Assembly (NCBI GenBank): GCA_003567775.1
Contig: PWYR01000094.1
Span: forward strand, 1 to 49,529
Direction of reading: 5' to 3'
DNA: 49,529 bases
Source: Ignavibacteriales bacterium
Lineage (GTDB): Bacteria; Bacteroidota; Ignavibacteria; T3Sed10-11
Below, in pieces: positions 27,661 to 35,319 of the stretch. Position numbers and translations under genes: made by a program. How positions within the stretch are numbered: the first letter of the stretch is position 1; each line of letters starts with the position of its first letter. The notes under the pieces are model-generated. The model ran no database searches. It was not told where the DNA came from and saw only the letters and a list, made by a program, of their open reading frames with translations.

Positions 27661-27677
27661 CGGCAAAAAGTGCGCCA
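27661..27677 (-). promoter_or_regulatory. Sigma54 (-24/-12) promoter of permease 10
   Basis: TGGCGCACTTTTTGCCG on the minus strand has GG-N10-GC spacing and shares TGGCGCACTT with the adaptor promoter. Transcription would begin about 42 nt before the ATG at 27609. Confidence 0.8.
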
Positions 27678-27728
27678 AATAATATTTTGGTGATTTTTAA
27701 AAGATTTTAGCAATACTTAGTCGACCGA

Positions 27729-27769
27729 GTGTCACTTTACCGGACACAGGTGTTCGGGAACGGACAGTC
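27729..27769 (-). promoter_or_regulatory. Enhancer-type activator binding site (copy 2)
   Basis: On the minus strand the core is CCGAACACCTGTGTCCGG, an inverted repeat with 2-bp spacer, flanked by ACTGTCCGTT and by GTGACAC. The distance to the -24 element is 52 bp, against 51 bp for copy 1. Confidence 0.7.
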
Positions 27770-27780
27770 GGGATTATGGC

Positions 27781-27890
27781 ACACTGATGACGCACCTGTC
27801 CGCCGAGTATTTTGGCGGAGATGATACTGATTTTCACTGATTAGATATAATAAAATCTGTAAGCATCTTTCACATCAGTGTCATCAGTGT
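27781..27890. repeat. Inverted repeat with internal hairpin in the permease 10/regulator gap
   Basis: Perfect 11-bp arms ACACTGATGAC (27781-27791) and GTCATCAGTGT (27880-27890) enclose a smaller hairpin, TCCGCC...GGCGGA (27799-27819). It looks like one more low-complexity intergenic element. A role as a bidirectional terminator or boundary is possible but unsupported. Confidence 0.5.
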
Positions 27891-27908
27891 TCCATAAATT
27901 TTATTAAT

Positions 27909-27957
27909 TCACTCATACTTGGACGGGATTCGTAAACGCAGCCCTTAATGAACCGGT
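27909..27957 (-). pseudogene. Relic of a permease 3' end
   Basis: The minus strand reads SLRAAFTNPV and then, one frame over, KYE and a stop. This is the permease ending NPVEALKYE with a small deletion and frame change. Nothing of the preceding ~780 codons remains. It stands about 140 bp from the activator site, as the other relic does at 24370. Confidence 0.65.
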
Positions 27958-28040
27958 GAAATTCCCTATGTATATTTACCCGCAATCATAATCAACAAGT
28001 ATTCTTTTCTTCGAATAAATTATTTATATTGCAACAAACC

Positions 28041-28067
28041 ACTGTCCGTTTCCGTACACTTGAACAG
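28041..28067 (+). promoter_or_regulatory. Activator-site-like sequence before the regulator gene (copy 3)
   Basis: ACTGTCCGTTTCCGTACAC matches the left part of activator site 2 (ACTGTCCGTTCCCGAACAC) at all but two positions. It ends about 40 nt before the regulator ATG. No GG-N10-GC promoter is seen downstream, so it may serve autorepression or autoregulation rather than enhancer activation. An overlapping inverted repeat (TACACTTGAACA / TGTTAAGTGTA, 28054-28086) adds to the site. Confidence 0.55.
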
Positions 28068-28107
28068 ATAGCATTTGTTAAGTGTAAGAAATCCCGGGAA
28101 ATGAATT

Positions 28108-29487
28108 ATGCGTTCAAAACACGGCAAACTCCTTATCATCGATGACGACGAAGACGTCCTCACCGCTGCGCGGTTGTTTCTAAAACAGCATGTAGCATCG
28201 GTGCACACCGAAAAGAATCCGGAAAAGATCCCGTTCCTTATCACGAATGAGTCATACGACGTCATTTTACTCGATATGAACTATACACGCGATGCCACAA
28301 GCGGGAAGGAGGGATTCCACTGGCTTAATAAGATAATCGAACTCGATCCCTCGGCGGTCGTTATTCTCATAACTGCTTATGGCGATATAGAGATGGCGGT
28401 CCGGGCAATCAAAGAAGGTGCGATGGATTTCATTACCAAACCGTGGCAAAACGAGAAATTACTCGCTACCGTAAATGCGGCATTAAAATTGCATAGTTCA
28501 AGATTAAAGATCGATTCGCTCCGTCAGCGTCAGCAACAATTGAGCGCCGATCTCGATCAGCCGTTTCATGAGATGATCGGAACGTCGCCGGCGATGCAGG
28601 ATGTGTTCGGAATAATAAAGAAAGTAGCAAAGACCGATGCGAACGTGCTGATTATCGGTGAGAACGGCACGGGTAAAGAACTTGTCGCGCGGGCGATCCA
28701 CCGGCAGTCCGATCGCGCGAACGAGGTTTTTATCAGCGTAGATATGGGATCGATTACGGAGACGCTGTTCGAAAGTGAGCTTTTCGGCTATACAAAAGGT
28801 GCATTCACCGACGCAAAACAGGATAAACCGGGAAGATTTGAAATTGCATCCGGTGGCACGCTGTTCCTCGACGAAATCGGCAATATATCGCTTCAACAGC
28901 AATCGAAACTTTTAACCGTTTTGCAAAATCGCGAGGTGTATCGCCTCGGATCGAATACACCGCGTCCGATCGACATCCGGCTGCTCTGTGCGACAAACAT
29001 GCCGATTCACGATATGGTAAACGATAATATTTTCAGACAGGACCTGCTTTACCGGATCAACACCGTAGAAATACACGTACCCCCGCTGCGCGATCGTGTT
29101 GAGGATATACCGCTTTTGGTCGAACATTTTCTTGCCGTCTATTCAAAACGTTATAGAAAAAATGTGAAACGATGCTGCTCCGCAGCATTGAAAAAATTGG
29201 AAAATTATTCATGGCCAGGTAATGTCCGGGAATTGCAGCATGCAATCGAGCGGGCAGTAATAATGAGCGATTCGGATATGCTGCAGCCGCAGGATTTTTT
29301 GTTGCAGCGAAGCGAGCAGCACGAAAACGGCATACACGCTCAATCTTTTAAACTCGATGATGTTGAGAAAATAACTATCTTAAAGGCAATCGATAAGTAC
29401 GACGGCAACATCAGCAAAGCGGCGCGTGAACTTGGATTAACGCGCGCATCATTATATCGCCGGTTGGAAAAATATGGCCTACAATAA
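28108..29487 (+). CDS. NtrC-family sigma54-dependent response regulator
   Basis: A 459-residue regulator. The receiver domain (about 5-125) has the acidic pocket IIDDDED and phospho-acceptor Asp56 in VILLDMN. The AAA+ domain (about 150-380) has Walker A GENGTGKE, the sigma54-contact loop GAFTDA (the variant of GAFTGA) and Walker B GGTLFLDEIGN. The C-terminus is a Fis-type helix-turn-helix (ISKAARELGLTRASLYRRL). It should activate sigma54 promoters when phosphorylated. The two sigma54 promoters found just upstream on the other strand are its obvious targets, and the kinase gene lies two genes downstream. Confidence 0.96.
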   Translation: MRSKHGKLLIIDDDEDVLTAARLFLKQHVASVHTEKNPEKIPFLITNESYDVILLDMNYTRDATSGKEGFHWLNKIIELDPSAVVILITAYGDIEMAVRAIKEGAMDFITKPWQNEKLLATVNAALKLHSSRLKIDSLRQRQQQLSADLDQPFHEMIGTSPAMQDVFGIIKKVAKTDANVLIIGENGTGKELVARAIHRQSDRANEVFISVDMGSITETLFESELFGYTKGAFTDAKQDKPGRFEIASGGTLFLDEIGNISLQQQSKLLTVLQNREVYRLGSNTPRPIDIRLLCATNMPIHDMVNDNIFRQDLLYRINTVEIHVPPLRDRVEDIPLLVEHFLAVYSKRYRKNVKRCCSAALKKLENYSWPGNVRELQHAIERAVIMSDSDMLQPQDFLLQRSEQHENGIHAQSFKLDDVEKITILKAIDKYDGNISKAARELGLTRASLYRRLEKYGLQ

Positions 29488-30874
29488 ATTCAGAATACAT
29501 GTTACACTGCAAGTACTCTTACTCGGAGTTACCGTCTTCATTGTATTGTACCTCTACGTTAGAACCGATTTTGTAGCAACATTATTTCTGATAGGTGCAG
29601 TTATCGTGTTTCAGATTGTTTATCTCATCAGATATGTGGAAACAACAAACCGGGAATTGAACCGCTTTCTGAATGCGATGAAACACGAGGATTATTCGAC
29701 CTCGTTTGCAGGTCTCAAGATCGGGCCGTCATTCGATCAATTGCACAAAACATTTTCCGATTTCACTCAGCAATTTATTCAGGTTCGATCGGAGAAAGAG
29801 GAAAACTACCGGTTCCTTCAGACTGTTGTGCAGCATGTCGGAACGGGCGTTATCTCGTTTGAACCGGGCGGGGAGATTGCGTTGATGAATGCTGCTGCAA
29901 AGCGATTGCTGCATATCGGCGATGTAAAGAACATCAAAAAGCTCAATAACGATGAGCATCGCATAGGCGATACGTTACTCCGGTTGCGAGCAGGTGAAAC
30001 TATGCTCATTCCTTCGACATTCGATAGCACCCGGCAGACCCTTGCAGCGTATGCCACCGAATATAAACTCGGCGAGAAAAAATATACGCTGGTTTCTCTC
30101 CAGAATATTCAAAATGAACTTGACCGCGAGCGAATGGCGAAGGAGCTTGAGATTGCCCGGACAATACAAAAATCGTTGCTGCCGGATCAAAATCCCCGGG
30201 TGCCGGGCTACCGGATTTCGGGTGTCTGCATACCGGCTAAAGAGGTGGGCGGCGATTATTATGACTTCATTCACCTGCCGGATGGTAAACTTGCGCTGAT
30301 CATCGCCGACGTATCGGGAAAAGGTATCCCTTCGGCATTTTATATGACATTGACCAAAGGCATGATACAGTCCCAAATACTGTATACGGGTTCACCAAAG
30401 GAGATCCTGATCCGTGTTAATAATCTTTTGTACAATACCATTGCCGAGAAGTTTTTCGTAACCATGTTTTTTGCAGTGCTGGATCCCGAAAAACGAACAT
30501 TGGTCTGTACCCGTGCAGGACATAATTCTGCAATACATTATCAGTGCGAAACGACACATGTATCACACATACGGCCCGACGGAATCGGGCTCGGTCTTGA
30601 ACGGGGCGAGGTCTTTGAAAAAAATCTTCAAGAGCAAACGCTCCACCTCAAGCGCGGGGATGTAGTTGTTTTCTATACGGACGGATTTACCGAGGCATAC
30701 AATAACGACCGGGTGGAATATGGAGAGAAAAAACTTATGGATTTGATTCAACTCAATGCATCGGTTGATCCGGATGAACTGATTCAAAAAATAACCGACG
30801 ATGTAACGTCATTCACCGGCGCCAACCACCGGCACGATGATATGACAATGATTGCGATAAAGGTGACGGACTGA
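29474..30874 (+). CDS. Membrane PAS-type sensor with PP2C/SpoIIE phosphatase domain
   Basis: A 466-residue protein with two N-terminal membrane helices (about 10-52), a short linker, a PAS-like region (about 115-215) with the segment VVQHVGTGVISF, and a SpoIIE-type PP2C serine/threonine phosphatase domain (about 230-465). The phosphatase has metal-binding motifs KEVGGDYYDF, IIADVSGKGIPSAFYM, FYTDGFTEA and HDDMTMIAI. Its start codon overlaps the end of the regulator gene by 14 nt, so they are co-translated. The N-terminal half is a clear paralogue of the histidine kinase that follows 2 nt downstream. The target is unknown; no anti-sigma antagonist is in the window. Confidence 0.94.
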   Translation: MAYNKFRIHVTLQVLLLGVTVFIVLYLYVRTDFVATLFLIGAVIVFQIVYLIRYVETTNRELNRFLNAMKHEDYSTSFAGLKIGPSFDQLHKTFSDFTQQFIQVRSEKEENYRFLQTVVQHVGTGVISFEPGGEIALMNAAAKRLLHIGDVKNIKKLNNDEHRIGDTLLRLRAGETMLIPSTFDSTRQTLAAYATEYKLGEKKYTLVSLQNIQNELDRERMAKELEIARTIQKSLLPDQNPRVPGYRISGVCIPAKEVGGDYYDFIHLPDGKLALIIADVSGKGIPSAFYMTLTKGMIQSQILYTGSPKEILIRVNNLLYNTIAEKFFVTMFFAVLDPEKRTLVCTRAGHNSAIHYQCETTHVSHIRPDGIGLGLERGEVFEKNLQEQTLHLKRGDVVVFYTDGFTEAYNNDRVEYGEKKLMDLIQLNASVDPDELIQKITDDVTSFTGANHRHDDMTMIAIKVTD

Positions 30875-30876
30875 CG

Positions 30877-32232
30877 ATGATCTACAAACATTTTCGTCTT
30901 CATATTATTATTCGCGTGGTACTTATCAGCGCGTCCGTATTATTGCTGTTCTATTTATTGTTTCAAACGGACCTCTATGCGACAACCGCCATCATAGGTT
31001 TGGCGATAGGATTGCAAATATACGGTTTAATCCGTTTTGTCGATCAAACCAACCGCGATCTCTCCCGCTTTTTACTTGCAATTCGTCATGGCGATTACTC
31101 ACAATCATTCACTCCGCGTGCATCGGGCAGATCGTTTAAAGAATTGCACGATGCTTTTAATGAAGTAATCAGTTTTATTCAGGAGCAGCGGTCGGAGAAG
31201 GAAGAGCAATACTGGTATCTCCAGGCAGTTGTACAGCATATCGGGATGGGATTGATAGCATTCCGGCAAAACGGTGAGATCGATCTCATCAACGGCGCCG
31301 CGAGGAAACTTCTTCGAGCTATTACGACACATACCCGACAAGCGGGAGTTACACCCCGGTCTATTCAATCGCTCGAACAAATAAACAAGCCGCTTGCCGA
31401 TGCCGTGTATGCATTGCAGGATGGCGGAAAAAATATCGTCAAAATTCAGACGAGCGATGATATATTTCATCTAGCGGTTTACGCTACAATGTTCAAACTC
31501 GGCGGCGATAGATATACGCTCGTTTCGTTTCAAAATATCGGGCGCGAGCTGGAAGAGAAGGAGATGGAGGCATGGCAGAATCTCATCCGCGTTCTTACGC
31601 ATGAGATAATGAATTCCGTAACTCCCATTTCATCGCTTGCCTCAACCGGGAGTTCGTTAGTTAAAAGTGAAATAGCCGGAGAGGTTGTCGATGATATTCG
31701 CGATGCTTTTCAAACCATTGAGAAGCGAAGCGAGGGTTTGCTTCATTTCGTTAATGCTTACCGGAACCTTACGCGTATTCCGAAGCCCTCGTTTCAAATC
31801 ACCCCGGTGAAAGATATGTTTAATAATATAATCAAATTGCTAAAGCCCCAGATCGCAGGGAACAACACAATGGTTGAAACATCTGTAGAACCGAAAAAAC
31901 TCGAGGTTACCGCCGATCCGGAGTTAATCGAGCAGGTGTTAATAAATTTGCTGAAAAACAGCATCGAGGCATTGCAGGAAAGAGACGGCGCAGTCATACG
32001 GCTCACCGCACGGCTCGATCCGCAGGGACGAGTTGTGATGCAGGTAGCGGATAACGGTCCGGGGATCGTGCCGGAGGCAATCGAAAAAATATTTATTCCG
32101 TTTTTTACCACAAAGGATAACGGATCGGGCATCGGTTTGAGTCTTTCACGCCAGATCATGCGTCTCCACGGCGGGTCGATCAGTGTTCGTTCAATCCCCG
32201 ATAAAGAGACGGTTTTCACGTTGCGGTTTTAG
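30877..32232 (+). CDS. Membrane PAS histidine kinase (partner of the NtrC-type regulator)
   Basis: A 451-residue kinase with two membrane helices (about 10-52), a PAS-like region with VVQHIGMGLIAF, and an H-box RVLTHEIMNSVTPISSL with the phospho-acceptor His. The HATPase domain has an N-box NLLKNSIEAL, G1 ADNGPGI, F-box FIPFFTTK and G2 GSGIGLSLSRQI. HEIMNSVTPI is the NtrB/NtrY-like type usual for partners of NtrC regulators. Its first ~230 residues align with those of the phosphatase upstream, including FLxAxxHxDYSxSF and RSEKEE.Y..LQ, so both should sense the same or similar cues. The gene ends the operon. Confidence 0.95.
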   Translation: MIYKHFRLHIIIRVVLISASVLLLFYLLFQTDLYATTAIIGLAIGLQIYGLIRFVDQTNRDLSRFLLAIRHGDYSQSFTPRASGRSFKELHDAFNEVISFIQEQRSEKEEQYWYLQAVVQHIGMGLIAFRQNGEIDLINGAARKLLRAITTHTRQAGVTPRSIQSLEQINKPLADAVYALQDGGKNIVKIQTSDDIFHLAVYATMFKLGGDRYTLVSFQNIGRELEEKEMEAWQNLIRVLTHEIMNSVTPISSLASTGSSLVKSEIAGEVVDDIRDAFQTIEKRSEGLLHFVNAYRNLTRIPKPSFQITPVKDMFNNIIKLLKPQIAGNNTMVETSVEPKKLEVTADPELIEQVLINLLKNSIEALQERDGAVIRLTARLDPQGRVVMQVADNGPGIVPEAIEKIFIPFFTTKDNGSGIGLSLSRQIMRLHGGSISVRSIPDKETVFTLRF

Positions 32233-32284
32233 TATTTCAATAATTCATCGATTATTTCTTCAATAACTGAATGGTTCGCCGATT

Positions 32285-32674
32285 ATGAATAGACAAACAT
32301 TCGAAAGCGGTGCTCCGTGGGAATCTGTGTTTGGGTATTCACGGGTAGTTCGTGCCGGGCAATTTGTGTATGTATCGGGAACGACTGCAACAGATACCGA
32401 AGGGAAGATTGTCGGAAGCGGTGATATGTACCGGCAAACATTTCAAACGTTAAATAATATAAAGACGGCGCTTGAAAGTGCGGGAGCGCGAATTGAGGAT
32501 GTTGTTCGTACAAGAGTTTACGTGACGAACATCGACGATTGGGAAAATGTCGCAAAAGCTCATAGCGAATTTTTTAAGGATATTAAGCCCGCTTCAGCGA
32601 TGGTGGAGGTTAAACGATTAATCTCACCGGAAATGCTTGTAGAAATAGAAGCCGATGCAGTTATTGCTATTTGA
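32285..32674 (+). CDS. RidA/YjgF-family protein
   Basis: A 129-residue RidA-superfamily protein with the typical GQFVYVSGTTA start region, ALESAGARIEDVVRTRVYVTN in the middle and the ending LVEIEADAVI. Canonical RidA enzymes hydrolyse 2-aminoacrylate using an Arg within PAR(S/T)xVxV. Here the segment reads KPASAMVEV, so that Arg is missing and the enzyme probably belongs to a non-canonical Rid subgroup. It stands alone 52 bp after the kinase gene. Confidence 0.9.
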   Translation: MNRQTFESGAPWESVFGYSRVVRAGQFVYVSGTTATDTEGKIVGSGDMYRQTFQTLNNIKTALESAGARIEDVVRTRVYVTNIDDWENVAKAHSEFFKDIKPASAMVEVKRLISPEMLVEIEADAVIAI

Positions 32675-32734
32675 AGAATAGTTAGATATACCTATAACTC
32701 TTAAAAATTCCCGGTATTTATATGAAATTTGAAA

Positions 32735-33451
32735 ATGGGTATTCTTGGTGTACAGATATTAAAGCAAATTCCGGATATTCCGAAATGGATATATGTACGA
32801 TGGATGATCCTTTCCGGTCAGGGCAGGATATACCGTGATGATGATTCGGATCTGTCTTCGCTAATTGTTCAGCATCCTACCAATCTGTTGACTTGTGTTC
32901 TCGGTAAACCCGAACCGCAATTAATTTATGAAACAATATCTGCAGAAGATGATCATATTCGTGTGATCGCATTTGAAGAAAATGTTGATTATGTTAAACG
33001 CGTATTGGCGGGATGGGAGCAATCGATCGCGTATCTTCATATGTTATCGAACGAATACAAATGTGAACCGGTGACCGATCATTCGATTAGATTTTTAGAG
33101 AAGGACGAGCTGGCACAATCGACCCGTATCCCGGTCGGTTTGCAGAGTGAATTAAACGAAGCAATGCTGCGTACTCCGGTTGCTGCTTATTTTGTCAATG
33201 CGCAGCCCGTTACGTTTTGTTATGCAGCGGCAGAAACCGAATCATGGTGGGATGTTTCAGTCGATACGCTTGAGGAATACCGTGGTAAGGGATATGCGGG
33301 TTACACCGTTAAATATTTAATTGAATATATGAGGAGTAAAGGCAAGAATCCCGTTTACGGCGCCGAAGAAACCAATGAAGCTTCCACAAAGCTTGCGCGT
33401 AAACTCGGTTTTAAACCGGTTGATAAATTATATCTGTTTAATAGACGCTGA
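32735..33451 (+). CDS. GNAT-family N-acetyltransferase
   Basis: A 238-residue protein with a C-terminal GNAT/FR47-like fold. The acetyl-CoA loop lies in EEYRGKGYAGYTVKYLIEYM (about residue 184 onward), followed by a conserved Asn-rich turn in ETNEASTKLARKLGFKPV. The N-terminal ~100 residues are a separate region that I do not recognise. A TTG two codons earlier (32729) is possible, but the ATG at 32735 is preferred. The acceptor substrate is unknown. Confidence 0.85.
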   Translation: MGILGVQILKQIPDIPKWIYVRWMILSGQGRIYRDDDSDLSSLIVQHPTNLLTCVLGKPEPQLIYETISAEDDHIRVIAFEENVDYVKRVLAGWEQSIAYLHMLSNEYKCEPVTDHSIRFLEKDELAQSTRIPVGLQSELNEAMLRTPVAAYFVNAQPVTFCYAAAETESWWDVSVDTLEEYRGKGYAGYTVKYLIEYMRSKGKNPVYGAEETNEASTKLARKLGFKPVDKLYLFNRR

Positions 33452-33480
33452 AAAGCGACGGAGTTTTACGGGAAAAATAT

Positions 33481-33566
33481 AACCACAAAGTCTCTAAGTC
33501 TCTAAGATTTTGATTAATAATACTTTACAATTAGTGTTTTCTTTGAGTCTTGGAGTCTTGGTGGTT
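33481..33566. repeat. Intergenic inverted repeat before the zinc-ribbon gene
   Basis: Arms AACCACAAAGTCTCTAAGTC... (33481-33506) and CTTTGAGTCTTGGAGTCTTG... (33541-33566) are inverted copies, about 21 of 26 bases. They are themselves built from ~8-bp units. Translation of the right arm produces a false hydrophobic extension on the next gene. Confidence 0.65.
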
Positions 33567-33590
33567 CAATTATTTTATTCAGGAAGATAT

Positions 33591-33812
33591 ATGATCTACG
33601 ATTATAAATGCAAACAATGCAATGAAGTATTTGAAGTATGGGCGACCTTATCTGAAAAGAAAAAGGGGTTACAACCCGAATGCCCGAAATGTCAATCGAA
33701 AGAAACCAAGCAGATTATGGGTGCATTGAGTATAGGAGGCGAGAGTTCAAAAACCGGTAACGGCGGAGGTATGCCTCCGCCGATGTGCGGTCCCGGCGCC
33801 GGGTGTTGTTGA
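33591..33812 (+). CDS. FmdB-type zinc-ribbon protein
   Basis: A 73-residue protein with MIYDYKCKQCNEVFEV and CPKCQSKETKQIMG, the two CxxC knuckles of the FmdB/CxxC_CxxC_SSSS family. AGGAAG 6 nt before the ATG at 33591 fixes the start. The C-terminus is low-complexity Gly/Pro-rich and ends GPGAGCC. The family is described as putative regulatory; its true role is unclear. Confidence 0.88.
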   Translation: MIYDYKCKQCNEVFEVWATLSEKKKGLQPECPKCQSKETKQIMGALSIGGESSKTGNGGGMPPPMCGPGAGCC

Positions 33813-33927
33813 CGTCGGTTTCGAGTTTACAGTTTTTAGTTTCGTGTTGTTAAATATTGTAGTGAAATAGAAAATGCTGCCAATAAACACGAAACAAAAA
33901 ACACAAGACACTAAACTATCTAAAATT

Positions 33928-34392
33928 ATGAAGAAAATCACAGTCAAAATCTTCGCGCCGCCGTTCATCACCGTCAATGATAAACTGGTTCACAGCGGCG
34001 GACAGATACAAATCTATCATAGAACGGGAAGGATATTCCGTATCTGCTGAAGTTCGCTTTAACATTAACAGCTATGCACCCAGAGAGATTATTGAAGCGG
34101 CTACGGCTCTACCGCTTTCGAGATACTCCGCGAAGCCGATGAGTCCAGCGCAACGCTCATTATGATGGGAAGCCAGGGACGCGGCTATGTACGCGAAGCA
34201 TTAATATATGCAAATGTCATCGGCTGCGATCTGGGACCGAAAATTACACCGATCGGTTCACTCGCAACGCTTCTCTGGCTTCATGTTCTTGCATATAAAG
34301 GAGTGAAAATCACGTGGGGATACTATTTTAAGATCGGCATCGTATTAACTATTCCAACTTTATTTTTCACGTTGCTCGGATTATATCTATGA
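33928..34392 (+). pseudogene. Mosaic of gene fragments: unidentified N-terminus, USP, ArsB C-terminus
   Basis: A short reading frame from 33928 begins MKKITVKIFAPPFITV and ends at 34050. From about 33995 another frame carries a universal-stress-protein segment (KSIIEREGYSVSAEVRF, then [11 protein letters not shown]). After a frame change near 34110 it continues [18 protein letters not shown] and [10 protein letters not shown]. Without a break the same frame runs into the C-terminal end of an arsenite permease ArsB ([20 protein letters not shown], then a membrane helix, stop at 34392). The junction lies inside REAL, a word plausible in both parents. No piece is a complete gene. Confidence 0.7.
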
Positions 34393-34408
34393 AGATATGC
34401 GTAACAGG

Positions 34409-34540
34409 ATGATGGAAAACGATACGCTGAAAGAAATTTTCCGTTCGCAGGATGAATTGGTCGCACAGCTCAAAAAGGAACACAACAATGCTCGACATGA
34501 ACCTAAAACTGGCTGCCGAGGAGTTCGTCCGGTATCTTAA
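34409..34540 (+). other. Small open frame overlapping the YlbF-like gene
   Basis: A 43-codon frame starting MMENDTLKEIFRSQDELVAQ with AACAGG just ahead. It ends inside the next gene in another frame. The first ~28 residues look like genuine coiled-coil coding sequence, the rest does not. It may be a residual 5' or 3' gene fragment; function unknown. Confidence 0.3.
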
Positions 34541-34859
34541 TTCATCGAAAGAGGTAAAGGACTTTCAGGCAGTGCAGAAGAAATTTAATAACGATCCGGA
34601 AGTGTCGGAACTCTGTCAGAAGTTCACACGGCTTGCGCAGGAGTTCCGGCAAAAGCAGGCGACGGGTTCCGTGACACAGGAAGAGATCAACACGATCAAG
34701 CAGCTTCAGCAGCAGATAAATACGCATCCGGTAACGCAGGAGTATGCACAGAAGCAGCAGGAACTGAAAATAGTTCTGCAGGAATATAATGTTTGTATTA
34801 GTGAGATAATTGGTCTGGATTTTTCGGCAACTGTTGCTCCACAAACCGGATGTTGTTAA
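34488..34859 (+). CDS. YlbF/YmcA-family protein
   Basis: A 123-residue, largely helical protein matching the YlbF/YmcA (DUF964) family: an N-terminal LAAEEFVRYLNSSKEVKDFQ helix, then LCQKFTRLAQEFRQKQATG and a Gln-rich third helix. AAAAAGGA before the ATG at 34488 supports the start. The C-terminus ends APQTGCC, a Cys pair like that of the zinc-ribbon protein 700 bp upstream. Bacillus relatives act in RNA-processing and regulatory complexes; the role here is unknown. Confidence 0.75.
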   Translation: MLDMNLKLAAEEFVRYLNSSKEVKDFQAVQKKFNNDPEVSELCQKFTRLAQEFRQKQATGSVTQEEINTIKQLQQQINTHPVTQEYAQKQQELKIVLQEYNVCISEIIGLDFSATVAPQTGCC

Positions 34860-34905
34860 ATTACAATTAGTAAAGACTTTTACTCAGTAATATAAAGGAG
34901 TAATA

Positions 34906-35319
34906 ATGCGCATTCTCATACTCTGTACCGGCAATTCCTGCCGCTCACAAATGGCGGAGGGATATATTAAACACTTCAAACCCGAATTCGAAGTTTATTC
35001 AGCGGGTACGGCTCCTGCCGAACAAGTACATCCGCTTGCCGTGAAAGTAATGAAAGAAGACGGCGTGGATATTTCCGGAGGAAAACCGAAACTTGTCGAT
35101 GAATTTCTCTCACAACCGTTCGATTACGTTATTACCGTCTGTGATAATGCAAAAGAAACGTGCCCTGTATTTACCGGAAACGTAAAAAAACAACGGCACA
35201 TCGGTTTCGAGGATCCTGCCGCAGCACAAGGAACCGAGGAAGAAGTGCTGCCGGTATTCAGGAAAGTTAGAGACCAGATAAAAAGTGAATTCAAAAAGTT
35301 TGTTGATAGATTACAGTAA
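34906..35319 (+). CDS. arsC: Arsenate reductase, thioredoxin-coupled (LMW-PTP family)
   Basis: A 137-residue ArsC of the low-molecular-weight phosphatase type. The P-loop is CTGNSCRS (Cys7, Cys12, Arg13), and the redox relay pair is in VCDNAKETCP, followed by the Asp-Pro loop GFEDPAAA. It reduces arsenate to arsenite using thioredoxin. TATAAAGGAG before the ATG gives a good Shine-Dalgarno. It is full length. The matching efflux genes nearby are decayed (ArsB fragment upstream, ACR3-like fragment at 44.6 kb), though an ArsP-type permease remains at 46.5 kb. Confidence 0.94.
   Translation: MRILILCTGNSCRSQMAEGYIKHFKPEFEVYSAGTAPAEQVHPLAVKVMKEDGVDISGGKPKLVDEFLSQPFDYVITVCDNAKETCPVFTGNVKKQRHIGFEDPAAAQGTEEEVLPVFRKVRDQIKSEFKKFVDRLQ

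Noticed and set aside
27610-27678. Longer N-terminus for permease 10
   Set aside because: It would run through the predicted sigma54 promoter and its transcription start; the family start and AGGAG at 27609 fit better.
33510-33590. Hydrophobic N-terminus or signal peptide on the zinc-ribbon protein
   Set aside because: It is encoded by one arm of an intergenic inverted repeat; AGGAAG precedes the ATG at 33591, where family similarity begins.
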